Positions 36,308 through 48,135 of a stretch of 64,000 nucleotides of DNA are shown here, in pieces. The position numbers were made by a program, and so were the translations under genes. The notes beneath the pieces were generated by a model. It was not told the DNA's origin. It saw nothing but the letters and a program-made list of their open reading frames with translations, and ran no database searches. Each line of letters starts with the position of its first letter. Positions within the stretch are counted from its first letter, which is position 1. This DNA is from Glomus cerebriforme (taxonomy: Eukaryota > Glomeromycota > Glomeromycetes > Glomerales > Glomeraceae): positions 67,665 through 131,664 of the forward strand of contig QKYT01000069.1 in NCBI GenBank assembly GCA_003550305.1. The letters run 5' to 3'.

Positions 36308-39300
36308 TTTTTAAAAATTGTGATTATAAGGAGATTTTTAATTTCGTCTTGAACTATATAATAAATTTTTCGCGCAGCGAAGATATAACCGTGGCGTGGT
36401 TTTTTTGAGTGGTTTTACAAATGGTTACTAATATGTTACAAACTTCACACAAATACGTAGTTTGTTTGCGGCTCGCGCTTTTTTCAAGAATAAAATATAA
36501 AAACTAGATATAACTTGCGAGCAAGAGTGAAGTATTTATTGGTTTTTTTTTTATTATATGTACGTATATTTATTTTATATACCGAGTGTAAAATATATTG
36601 TGTGTGTTTATCTATATATGACCCCCTCTTCAAATGAGCAAAGAATAGGGGATTCTAAATAAAAGTTTTTTTTCTTTTGTAGACAGTTTTAAAAGGTTGG
36701 TTTGTATCTGTTAAAGAAGACAGTAAACCAAAACCTTGAAGACAGTCAGAAAGAAAGTAAAGATGTTTGATGGATGAATGAACAGGGTTAAAAAAAGAGA
36801 AAAAAAAAAAAAAAAAAAAAGAAAAAATATGTCGGGGATTTAATATCACAGTAGATTACGTTAGTTTGTAACAGGAAAATCTTAATTTGGCCATAGAGGC
36901 GTGATTTTAACATGAAAATAGGAATAATCATCTCATCGTGTTCCTGACGGCATGATCTCACGGCCAAAATAGATACCGATTTTTAATATAATTATAATTA
37001 TAACTATTCAAATACTATATATCATTCATTGTATAGAATAAAAAAAAAAAATTTTTTTTTTATTATGAAAAAATATTCTGATTTTGTTTCGGATTAGGTG
37101 ACTTCATCAAAAATAGAGACATGTGCAGAATGATTAAACTAAACTTTAAAGTTTAAAGAGCAACACAATATAAAAAAAAAAAAAGAAAAAAGAAAGAAAA
37201 GGTAAAGAAAAGCTGGCCATGTCGGGTAGTAGCGTATGTAACTCTGATGTACAATCAATTGTACAAACAAGCAAATTGTCAGCCACAAGACAGATAAAGA
37301 AGATTACGTACAGAGGTTGCAGGTAAGTCTGTGTGTTTGTTGGTTGGGGTTTAGTCTAAGTAATGCTGGATATATATGATACCTGCGCGGATTTCTATAA
37401 TTATAACAAAAAAAAAAGATCAAAATATTTCTATATCTTTATCAAATTAATCTTAAATCACTATCTAGCTTTATAATGGATTTTTAACCATATAATCATA
37501 CTACATTCTTGCGTAATGCACGTTAGGAGAATATGTAACAACGTGCATTCAAAAACTGCTTGGTAATTTGGCATGGTGAAGTGGGGGTAAAAAAAAAAAC
37601 CTTTCGTTTCATTTTGATAAGCTAAAGTCAATTTATCACATTTACACAGTATTCTGGGGAGTGTGAACTATGCATCGAAAAATTTCAAAGTGGGGGAGGG
37701 AAGAAAAAAAAAGTACAACATTATAGAGGAAATTTTAAAAAGGTTAATAATTATAGCACATCGGGTGATAATTATTGAGTTATACCTAAAATAGATGTGT
37801 TTACCTTTTAATGGTTTGTTTTGGTGCGATTGTCTCATGAAAGTGTAACTTTTTTATCCAATTTCTCATGTTCGTCAGATGAAAAACAAAAAGAATGCAA
37901 CCCATTCTTACCCAATTTAGTCATATTGTATTATTTTTATTTAAGATGATGATGGGTTTTTTTTTATTATTCCTTAAAGTGTTACGATGTACATGTTGTT
38001 CCATTATTCTCTGATTGTATCTATCGAATAATAGATGATTATAAGTCGACTAGAGAATTGTTTAGAGATAGTAAACAAGGCGCAAAGGAAGCAAAAAGAC
38101 AATGGATTTTATAATTAATAGCAAGTAAAATTTCTCGTTTGTTATGTTTATATGCCGCGAACAAATTGGCTGAAAAGTACTTCGTTTAAAAAATTTTAAA
38201 TGAAACTTAATCGGAAATCTGGTTATGCGATAGAATCTTAGAATTTAATTAAATTTTGAATTACAGGTCATTTAATTAAATTTTTTAATTAATAAAAATT
38301 GTATAAACTAAAATTATTGTTGTAATTGCTGATCGACGCGACATATTATTTTTATTTATTTTTTTTTTACGCGAACCTCATCAATTAAAAAATCCCAAAA
38401 GTTATTACAAATTACAAATATTTGACCTCCCCTTTTTTGTCCTATATTACCTGTATTTCTTTTTATCACTTGACATATGTTGTTGTTTATAACCAAAAAA
38501 AAGATCTTTGTTTTTTGACATTTGATTTTTACAAATTAATAATTAAAAAAAACATGTTTATTTTTTAAAAAAATAAATAAATTATAATGTCTACCATAAG
38601 GGAAGTGTGAAATTCGGTCATGAATTAAGATTAATAATATTTCCATGCCTAAAATAGTTGATTTTCAGCTGAATATTATAAATGTATGGTTACGCATGGT
38701 AAAGTATTCTTCTTTTCATTGAAAAATTCCAATAAAGAATTTTTTTATTATTAATGATATCATTATCACAAAATGTGCTACGTTCTAAATCTATACGTTC
38801 CAAATGTGCAATTTGTGATAACAAATTTCGTACTTTCACGTGAACATACTTTTTTTATATTATAATTTTAGTAGTAAATATTCATTTATTATTTTCCTCA
38901 GTTACGGGATTAGTGCTGGTTAAAATTTTAATAATATAATTATCATTACTTAAATAACAAATATCTATTTTAATTGCATATTAAAATTAATCAAAAATAT
39001 TTACTAACTGAAATACTTGAAAATATATTTATTTTAAGCATTTGAAATTTCTTATATTTAATATACTGGAAATTTTGATTTTAATTACTAGGTGTTTTAA
39101 GAAAAAGTAATATAACAATTCTATTTTTTATTAATATCTTACATCAGTTACATGTAGATTTATATGCTAAATTGGTAATTTAATACTCATTCTTTTTTAA
39201 ATATATGAGCAGTATTTTATATAAGATAATTTATTTATTTTACAATAAATTATAGTATAATTTATATAAAATAATAAATAAAAAAATTATTACATATCAC

Positions 39301-39365
39301 TTATGATAATACTTCAGTTATTAGTATTATTATTTATTATAATATATATATTAATTTATATTTAT
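36308..39365. other. intergenic region with one exon-like patch
   Basis: About 3 kb upstream of the previous gene. Features seen are poly-A and poly-T tracts, a poly-A/G run near 37170-37205 and the exon-like patch at 37219-37322 (reported as a finding). Nothing else supports a gene. Confidence 0.5.
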
Positions 39366-39384
39366 AAATACCTAGAAGGATATA

Positions 39385-39830
39385 CGAGTTCAACAATCCT
39401 ATTGAGAGCTCCGCCTCACGTGACCTTTGCGCTTTATCTCAATGGAAAGACAGGATACACAGGGTTATTAAGGAGGGACATAGAGTAGGCGATATTGTGG
39501 TTAGAAAGGTTGGTAAATTAGCTAAATTAACAGAGGGTATGTATAACAGCACTTTGTACGAACAATTGGATTTAAAGTTAGATTTACAAGAAAATTTATT
39601 AAGTAGATTAGTTAGTCATTTTGATTCATCACAGGTACAAGGTCAGGAAGTTTAGATAATGATTAAGGACAGTCATTGGTAACAAGCCTCCCTTATGAAT
39701 CTTCTCTTCGCGTGACAAGTTATGCTTCTGATAGAGGTATATTCGTGATTTATCTTTCGTAATTATGTATTCTTTTTAGAACTTCAATAATTATAATAAA
39801 CTCGATTAACTTGTCTTAAAAAAAAAAAAA
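39385..39830 (+). mobile_element. LINE 3' fragment with poly-A tail and target-site duplication
   Basis: The 446-bp insert is flanked by aaatacctagaaggatata (39366-39384) and aaatacctaaaaggatata (39831-39849), a 19-bp duplication with one mismatch. Its right end is a run of A residues. A frame reads SQWKDRIHRVIKEGHRVGD, then IVVRKVGKLAKLTEGMYNS and ends VQGQEV before a TAG near 39655. That is the C-terminal end of a retroelement protein also seen at 25.9 kb. The G+C level is clearly above the flanks, so insertion is relatively recent. It is 5'-truncated and cannot move on its own. Confidence 0.85.
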
Positions 39831-40247
39831 AAATACCTAAAAGGATATATATATAAATTCACTGTTCTACATGTCTTGCTGCAAGTTGTAGAAGTCATCA
39901 AAAAACTTCAGGATTTTACCAATTATTCACTAATATTCTTTTTGGATCTTCATTTTATAAAAGAAAGGAAGAAAAATATTACATCCATTCTGAATATACA
40001 ATGTATCATATACAGTAACTTCCCTTCTATAATTTCATAAATGAACTTTACATAAGACAATATATATGTAGATTATATACTTCAGAATAAATTAATCACT
40101 TATTTATTAATCCATATAATACTTAGAAATCTACCTTTCAATATTTATACCAATAGTTTCATTTCTAAGAATGCAGAATCATACATAAATAAATATCAGT
40201 TGGATTAACAATAATTACTGAAAGATTTAATTTATTGCAATCTGACA

Positions 40248-40620
40248 AATTGGCCTTCATTCACAAAAGTAGAACTAGGTATTATCTTTATCACAATTTT
40301 AGCTATTTCTTTTAATTTAATATTTAATATATATACAGATAGCTAAGTTTCTATTAATATTTTAATTAGTGTTATTTATTTTAATAATTATAATAGTAGA
40401 TACATATTTAAATGTGTTAATTGTTCTTTTATTTTAGCTATAAATAATTTAATTATGATTAAAATGCTTAATAGTTAAACTAATCAAAATCAAAGGATAT
40501 GCTGATATAGAAAAAAATAACCTAGCCAACATGCTTGCTAAAAAGAGCCTTAATGATAATTCATATCTAGGAAAGTGCCATTTTTACAATTTCTATCACT
40601 TCAATTACCAACTCTTATAA
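40248..40620 (+). pseudogene. decayed LINE RNase H fragment
   Basis: Broken frames read NWPSFTKVELGIIF, then NLIFNIYTDS followed by a stop, and later IKGYADIEKNNLANMLAKKS. These match the RNase H landmarks of the LINE at 56.3 kb (STKAELGAIL, IYTDSQ, IKGHSGIEGNDTADSLAK) in the same order. Active-site acidic positions remain visible (E in KVELG, D in YTDS), but the conserved H of KGH is Y and stops interrupt the frame. The remains of an old insertion. Confidence 0.75.
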
Positions 40621-41879
40621 GACTTGAGATCAATAAAGCAGCCTATTAGATTCTTTGTTAAATTTCTTTATAGTATTTCTGTAGTTGCTAACTGATCTAT
40701 TTACTACTTTTTACAATCACAATATATACAACTGCACTTATAATTTTATTCAATGAAATTAAGATTGTTTACTTAAATCTTTTTAAAATCCTACGATAAG
40801 TTTCAGCAATATGAAATTAATATAATTTTAGCAGAATTTTAGCAGTTTTAGCAAATAGGAGTTTCAGTATTTTGGTAAAGTTTTGGCAAAAATTTTACTA
40901 TGATTTAATATATTATTCAGCATTTTTTGTATAAGTTTTGACAGTTATTAAGAAGGTTTTAGCAGATAACTTTAAATGAAACTACTTTTACTACTTGTAA
41001 TAATACCTTATATTTTTATTTTACTATTCACAAAAGTTTTGTTAAAAAAATTAAAATTGTTAAACCTTGTGCTTTTTATACTTAATATCATAAAAGAGAA
41101 GGATTCTCTTATGTTCAAACTTAGTGAATAATTAGACAAAAATCAAAAATATGATTATCAAAAATCTTATTTTATTCATCTTCTCATAATAGCCTTTTAA
41201 AAGATTAAATGATTTTAACTCTATTTATTTACAATTTTTTTTGACCATAAATCATTTGCAGATGAACATGAACAGGATACTTTTGTATCTTATATATTTT
41301 ATTCTATTTACAAAAAATTGTCATTTTGCTTTCTTTTTTAGTTTACATACTCTAAGTGCATTTCTTTTCAAATAATAAACAAGGTTTACATCTTTCTTAT
41401 ATAGGTATTTTACTATTTCATATAATTTTTATATAATTATCTTCTTAAAGATTAGGAAACTACTTATTTATTCTTCAATCATTTTATCTAACTGGTAGAT
41501 TCTCTTAATCATAAATTCAATCACCAGGTATATTATTATATTAGTCAATTATGAATTAAACTATCTGATTAAAGATTTTACTATGCATTCTTTTAGTATT
41601 TTATATCAGTGACTATTAGCAGTAATATGCTTAGAAGGCTTCCAATGACTTTTGGTTGAAATTGAAAAACCTATTGGAAGATTTTTCATTTTGCCAATTA
41701 GAACAACTAAATGTTTGCAAAGAAAGAACTGATTGGTCAAAAAATATGGATAAGAACATATTCATTTTTGCCTATCTGTTATATACTTATTCTAATTAAT
41801 AACAGTTTTTGATGCTAATTCTCTCCAATTAGTTTTAAAATCCTTTCATCATGAAGGTAGTATATGACTATTATATAAA
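40621..41879. other. A+T-rich region between LINE and MULE remnants
   Basis: Probably further eroded transposon sequence. A short cluster of ttttagcaga words lies near 40820-40970. No intact frame is seen. Confidence 0.4.
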
Positions 41880-43703
41880 AGATAATACCGATCTAGTTGC
41901 TGTGGAATTACCTTACAAACAATTATATAGCAAAGTAGATCTAGCCTTGGCCTGGCAAATTTATATAAGTAATCACGTTTTAATATTTTCCAATGTGATT
42001 CTATAAACATTGTTGTTTTGTAAATAAGAATACCAGAAGATGTACAACATGTCCAAAGAATAAAATAAGATCAAGAATACCAATTCTTCTATAAATATGT
42101 CTACATCATTTCTAATTTATTATTGTAACAAAATTGGAACATATTTTTGATGCATCGAATCCAAATTTCCTTTGAGTCTATTATAAACTCTTTATCAGCT
42201 GTTGGAATTAGCATATGTAGATGAAAATGCTATTCTATTCGTTGAATAATTGCATCTCTATGATCCTTTAAGTAAAGAATTTTTGATAAATTTTGATGTT
42301 TGGATTTTGTCTGTATTATTTCTGTATTATCTGTATTATTAAAAAATTTAACAGATTGAAATACAATTGGCTGTCATTGAGAATCAATAACTGAATATTA
42401 TTTATGTACTTCTTGAGTATTATATCAAATTTGAGTTGCTTGTTTTCTGGATGATAAATGTTGCTCAACAGCTTATTTCACATGCCACAAACATAACTGA
42501 ATGTATACTTTTGGCCAAATAGATGTTATGGCATTTAGTTGTGCCATATCTTTATCAGTTAAAAAGTATTTGACATCATTAATAACATGTATCTTAAGTG
42601 CTGCAAACTATCCTGCCAGTATTTTGGTTATTAGTCAATTTTTTTCAGTTGCAATAAGAAGGTATGATAATGGAAAAGCAATTTTATCAATGACATCTAT
42701 TATTCCATAAAGGTCATATTTTAAAGTATTTGTATTATAAGTTGCATCTGTTACAACTATTTCAAATGCATTTCATGAAAGTTTGGAAAGAAAAGATGTA
42801 ATAAAAGCAAAGGATTTTACAGGTTCTGTAATTTCAAAAATAATTAAATAATTTTTTTCTTGAAGAAAAAGTTGAGTAGATATACTTTTATTATTATCCC
42901 ATCAATATTTCAACATTGTTTGACAATTCCACCAGTAATATACTTGGCCTTTAGTTAATAATTCATAACCTGGCAGTTGTTGTTCTTTAATTTCACTATA
43001 TATTTTTGAGACATTTTGCTTTTTATTAGCAATAATAAATTATTTTATACTATTACTAGTATTAGTCTGATCTAGACGAGAATGTAAAAGATGACTAAGC
43101 TTTAAGAATGTAAGTCAATTTTCATAATCAATTTTTATGACAACTAATCCTTTACAATTATGGCAAAAAATTCTTGGATCACTATCATGCCATTTGGATA
43201 TATTTTTAACCTTTTTTGAACATTTATCTAATTCTGCATGCATATTACACCAGTAAAAAAATGTTATTATCTTTTGTCATTGTATTTTTTGGCATGATAT
43301 ATATATTGATATCCATCTCCTTTCGAAATTAAAGCAATAATTTGATTTGCAACTTTTTGACATATTTCTTCAATAGGATATCTAAGTCTTTAGTCAAAGA
43401 GTCTAAAAGTAAAGTTTTCTCAACAGTAAATTGAATATTATTCTCTTCTAAGATATTTGTTTCATCTTATGTTCATAAATAATATTAGGAAGTTGCTGAA
43501 GTAATATGCCATTTTCTTTATGAGTTACAAGAGTATTTACAATATTTTGCTTACATTTTTGCTATTTGTAAGTTCCAGTTCATTCTCTATATATAATCTT
43601 TACAAATAGACATTATATCATTATTTACACTTAAAAACTCATATTTTTCTTTTGTTTTATGGCACCCTTTGCAAAAACTAGAGTTAATAAGATCTTCTGA
43701 CAT
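41880..43703 (-). pseudogene. MULE-type transposase pseudogene
   Basis: Read on the minus strand from the ATG at 43703, broken frames give MSEDLINSSFCKGCHKTK, a Cys-rich stretch with DPRIFCHNCKGLVV, then the MULE transposase core: IVVTDATYNTNTLKYDLYGI, FPLSYLL, KYFLTDKDMAQLNA and IWPKVYIQLCLWHVK (near 42480-42770). The first two catalytic aspartates (TDATYN, FLTDKD) and the C/H motif LCLWH are visible. Several in-frame stops interrupt the sequence, so it is not functional. Mutator-like elements move by cut and paste. No clear terminal inverted repeats could be assigned to it. Confidence 0.75.
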
Positions 43704-43894
43704 TATTGAATGTTATACAAATACTTATGAGAAAAGACTAGGTAATTTTAATGGTAAAAAAATATCTCAAATAATGAGACAACTGGCAAAGTTGTAGATA
43801 CAGATACACAGTATAGTTTTTAGAAAAACAAAAAAATATTATTATTTTTAGTTTACAAATATAAATGCAGATCATATACTCTATATGGGGTATG

Positions 43895-44076
43895 TCTAAA
43901 GCGAAGCAGAATCACATGATTTTCGTAAAATTTTTGGCTGGAATTATGGCATTAAAAATTATGCATATGACAAATAACAGGTGTTTCACCTATTGAAAAA
44001 ATTTGAAGTCTCTACTTCTTGTGACACAAGAGTGACAGATATTCACCATGATCACGTGATTCTGCTCTACTTTAGA
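43895..44076. mobile_element. 182-bp MITE with 26-bp terminal inverted repeats
   Basis: The left end tctaaagcgaagcagaatca (43895 on) and the reverse complement of the right end, tctaaagtagagcagaatca (from 44076), match at about 22 of 26 positions and both continue into a TCACRTGAT palindrome. There is no coding capacity. The flanks show tat on either side but the duplication is uncertain. Confidence 0.7.
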
Positions 44077-44242
44077 TATTGGAAATTTTGCATAACCCAA
44101 AATTTTAATTTTTAGGAGAAATAAAATTGCCTTTTTTGAATTGTATAATATTACCTAAGATTCAAATAAGGAAATTTTGGCCAGCGTTATAAAATTTGGG
44201 CAAAATTAAATATGTGATGAATAGCATGTGATAATTAATAAT

Positions 44243-45620
44243 TATTCAGCACGAAGTGCCAAATAATTATTATATTGGGTAAATCAAATTTAATTAGTTG
44301 ATTTTGAGATCTGTAAGATCCCAATAAAGTATACTGAAAAATGTATAAACTAATATATTTATAATTAAATTTTAATAGTAAGTTATCTTAAATTATAATG
44401 AAATTATACTTAATTTTTACATTTATATTTAATAGATATCTTAAAATATCAAAATGGATACTAAAAACCTCCTTAAAATTAATTTAATAATATTTTAAGT
44501 ATATTAATAACTATTATTAATTTAATTAAAATTTAAGGAAAAATGTANTTGGTGANANGGTCNCNATGGTGATCTGATAAATCANNTGATTTTTAACNAA
44601 TTAAATTTTTATTGATCATTTTTAAATGTTTTGTTTACACAAGATGTATTGATTTTTTTACTTTTGCTTTTTTACTTAAAAAAACTTCACTGATATTACT
44701 TTTTGAAATACTATTTAACAAAACTAAGCTTAACTTTTTCTAAAAATAAATACTTTTAAAGTTTTTATAAGTGTTGAATCATATATCTATTAAATTTTCA
44801 AATAATATTTATTTATAAATTCTTTTTTTTGTTCAGTAATTTAGAGTGTAATTTAGGCACTTTGCTAATAAGTAAATTGCATTTAAAAAATTAAGTAAAG
44901 TGGTTCAGCGAGGTCAAATTTACTTACATACAAATTTTCATCAAAGTTGAGTAAATTCTTACTTGTGGAGTACGACCATTTGTTTGTAATGATACTAATT
45001 TGCAAAAGTTTTTTTTCCATTTTGTATCTTTAGAGTATATTTTAGGCACTTTGGTAATATGTAAATTATATCCAGAAAATTAAGTAAAGTTGTTCAGCGA
45101 GATCGAAACTACTTACATACAAAGTTTTATCAAGTTTAAGTAATAACTCATAGAGTTTGAGCATTTTTTTGTAATTATATAAATTCATGAATTCTAATAA
45201 AATTTAATGTAAAGCCATAAAAATTAAATTAATTATTATATGATAAATTAAGTAGATATTAATAACTAACATAATACAGTTAGTATATATTTTATACTTA
45301 AAATATACTTAAATGGGCAAAATTTAAGGATATTTTATGAATTATTTTTATATCAAATATGGATAATTTAAGATTTATTTAAGTAGATTTTTAGTATTAT
45401 TTGTAAATATAATTATCTTATAAGGAATATACTGAAATTATACTTATATAATGCTTACAAGATACTTAAATACATATTTAAATATCCTTAATATTCAGTA
45501 TATTTTTAGTATATTTTCAGTATACATTTTTTTTATTGGGAATTAAATAAAAATCAAATTTGATTCCCAATATAATAGCTACCTTAGGTAGTGTCAGTTA
45601 TTCAGTTCGAAGTGCTAAAT
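44243..45620. mobile_element. inverted-repeat element, ~1.4 kb
   Basis: The left arm (44243-44336) reads inward from ttattcagcacgaagtgcc through tatattggg and cccaataaa to gtatactg. The right arm (45518-45620) shows the same blocks inverted: cagtatac, ttattggg, cccaatata, then the palindrome cagttcgaagtgc. Each arm also folds on itself through TATTGGG/CCCAATA. The centre holds the ~189-bp tandem duplication and no open frame; several N bases lie at 44547-44598. This fits a non-autonomous foldback-type DNA element. Confidence 0.6.
44841..45190 (+). repeat. two tandem copies of a ~189-bp repeat
   Basis: Copies begin with ttagagtgtaatttaggcac (44841) and ttagagtatattttaggcac (45030) and share aattaagtaaagt, gttcagcgag, acttacatacaaa and a final tttgtaat. 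Related older copies lie at 20580-21230. Confidence 0.75.
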
Positions 45621-46926
45621 GAGTGATTTATCTGGTGTTACATGATTTTTGCGTAATAAACTTTTTACTTTTAAAGTTAACGTGTTTTTAAGCTTTTTTT
45701 TATAAACTTTTTTTTAAAATAAACCAAATTTATTTTTTTCAATGGAGAATACAAATTTTAATAATGTAAGATAAATATTTAAACATATTAAAACTACAAA
45801 TTATTGAATAAATTCTTTAGTCTTTTAAACCAAACAGCTGAACTATNGTTATTTNAGGTCACAATNNATCAACTGGAGTGCGAAATTATCTTAAAATACC
45901 AAAGGAGAAAAAAAGAAATATTCTTAACTGAAACTACCACTAATAAAAATGTATTNGAAGATAAAGAGTTATTTATATTTTTTATTATTTAAAATTTTAC
46001 ATATTAANNTGTTCAATTTAAATTACANTCACCCAATGATTGTTTTAGCAAGNCTTCACAATTATTAAACAAAAATAAAAGCCCATTGCAATTTCTGAAT
46101 CAAATACAAATAAGAAAAAAAGAAAGACAATTATTATAAATAAAAATTATTATATAAATTATTTTGTCTATAATTAATTAGTTTATTATTATAAACATTT
46201 TTATTGTATTTTTAATAAACAAATAATGTCTGATACACAATTTTTTTTACCTGATACATAATTTTTAGTGCCTGATACATGATTTATAATAACTATCAAC
46301 AATTATGAATAAATCACGTGATGCTGGATAAATAATATTTATCACATTGAAAAAATTTTATCTCTAGAATAAATAGTAAAAATGGAAAACTACAGTGTAA
46401 TGTAAGGGGTGATAACTTATTATATAGTATAAGTCACGTGATATAATAAATTACGTGACAGGGGTGGTAATGTATCATTATGGTGATAAATTACTTTTTT
46501 TTAAAATAAATTAAAATTTAAAATTTATTAAATTTACTAATAGTAATTAAAATTAAAAATTCATTAAAAGTAAATTATAAACTATTAAATTTATCAATAA
46601 TAACTAGTTACTACCCATTACTTTGTAATGGGTTTTAATTTAATTCTGGCTAGAATTATAAGTATATATATTAATTTTCTTTTTTGAAAATTTGCATAAT
46701 CTTGTGCTACTATTTAATCCAATTTTTGTAGGAAATAAAATTTCCTTTTTTGAAATTTGTATAATGTCACATGATAAAGTTACACAATTGTAAAGCATTT
46801 ATTTATACAGTTAATCTAAAGGTAATGATTATACAACAAATATTTTTAATTATATAGATTAAAACTAAAATTTATTTTTGGTAAATTTTAATTAAATTTT
46901 AATCTTATATAATTTATAAAAATGTG
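45621..46926. other. repeat-derived A+T-rich region
   Basis: No gene. It contains scattered N bases (45847-46053), three tandem words of the type cctgatacataattttt near 46230-46285, TCACGTGAT palindromes near 46313 and 46433, and a segment (about 46640-46776) that repeats 43935-44155 without the MITE between. Confidence 0.5.
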
Positions 46927-48135
46927 AATTGCTAAATGTCACCTAATCATCTAGGTGTTTATCATTTGGATGATCATTGCCTGCGTTCTTTTTTTCAAAT
47001 ATGTCACATGATATATAGGCTGATTTTTTTAACTTAGTTAATTTTTGATCAGCTAAACTTAAATTTTATTTTAATAAAAATTTTTTTTTGCAAACATATT
47101 TATTCAAAATAATTTTATCTAATAAAATTTTTTAAATTTTAAAAATCACACATTTACAATTTTATTTATTTTTAATGAAGAGATACAAATAAAAGAAACA
47201 ATAACAATAAATAAAAAAGATATAATGATCAAGAAGAAAAATGCTAATAAAAAAATAAAATAATAAAGTAGTAATAGAAAGTAATAGTAGATGAAAGGGA
47301 GTAAAAAGAAGTAATAAAAAATGATAGGAGATAAAAAGAAGTGATGAGAAATAAAAAGAAGCAATAACAGATAAAAAGAATTAATAAGAAGATGAAAAGA
47401 AGTGATGGGAGATGAAAAGGAGTAATAAAAAGTAAATAGAAGAAAAAAAGAGATAATGAAAAATGAAAAGATGGAATAAAAAATGATAAAAGATGAAAAA
47501 AATGGAATAATAAGAAGTAATAGAAGTGAAAAATGATGAAAGACAAAAAATAAAAAAATGATCATGATAGGAGGTTGGGTAGCAAAAGATAATGATAGAA
47601 AGCTAAATAAAAATAAAACTATAAAGTAAAAAAAAATGAAGTTAGTAAAAAATGAAATATAAGATAGAAACAATAAAAAAAAATAAATAAAAAATAAAAA
47701 ACATACCTTTATTGATTGTAAAACTGAAAGAATTAAAAAATCTAAAAAAAAATAAAATAAAATTAGTGAAAAATAAAATATGAAATATGAAACAGAAACA
47801 ATAAAAACAATAAAAAAAAAAATAAAAAAAAAGTAAGAAATGAAACGTAAAGTGAAAAACAACTAAACCTTAATTGCAGAACTGAAAAGACTAAAGGACC
47901 TAAAAATAATAAAATAGAGTTAGTAAGAAATAAAGTGTAAGAATATAAGTTAGAAATAAAATAAAAGAAAAGAAGAACTGAGAAAATGAATCTATATTGA
48001 AAACAAAGATTTGATGATATACAAATAAATATGACGTGATCATATGGCCAATCAAAAATATTAAATCTGTCACCTGATCAAAAACTTAGGTGACAATCAC
48101 TCAGGTAACAATCATCCAGGTGATGTTTAGCAATT
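46927..48135. mobile_element. 1.2-kb inverted-repeat element with polypurine core
   Basis: Ends aattgctaaatgtcacct (46927-46944) and aggtgatgtttagcaatt (48118-48135) are inverted with 16 of 18 matches. Inside the right end aggtgacaatcactcagg and related words repeat as subterminal motifs, and the left end has tctaggtg. The core (about 47170-47990) is almost purely A and G on the plus strand, built of short units like gaagtgatgagaaataaaaa. Its minus strand therefore stays open for 238 Phe/Ile/Leu/Ser codons, which I regard as an artefact. No transposase is present. Confidence 0.65.

Noticed and set aside
42501..42710. 69-codon plus-strand frame
   Set aside because: Antisense to the MULE transposase core, whose motifs are on the minus strand.
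47146..47862. 238-codon minus-strand open frame rich in Phe, Ile, Leu and Ser
   Set aside because: It is the complement of a polypurine simple-repeat tract, where stop triplets are rare by composition; it lacks any protein-like pattern.
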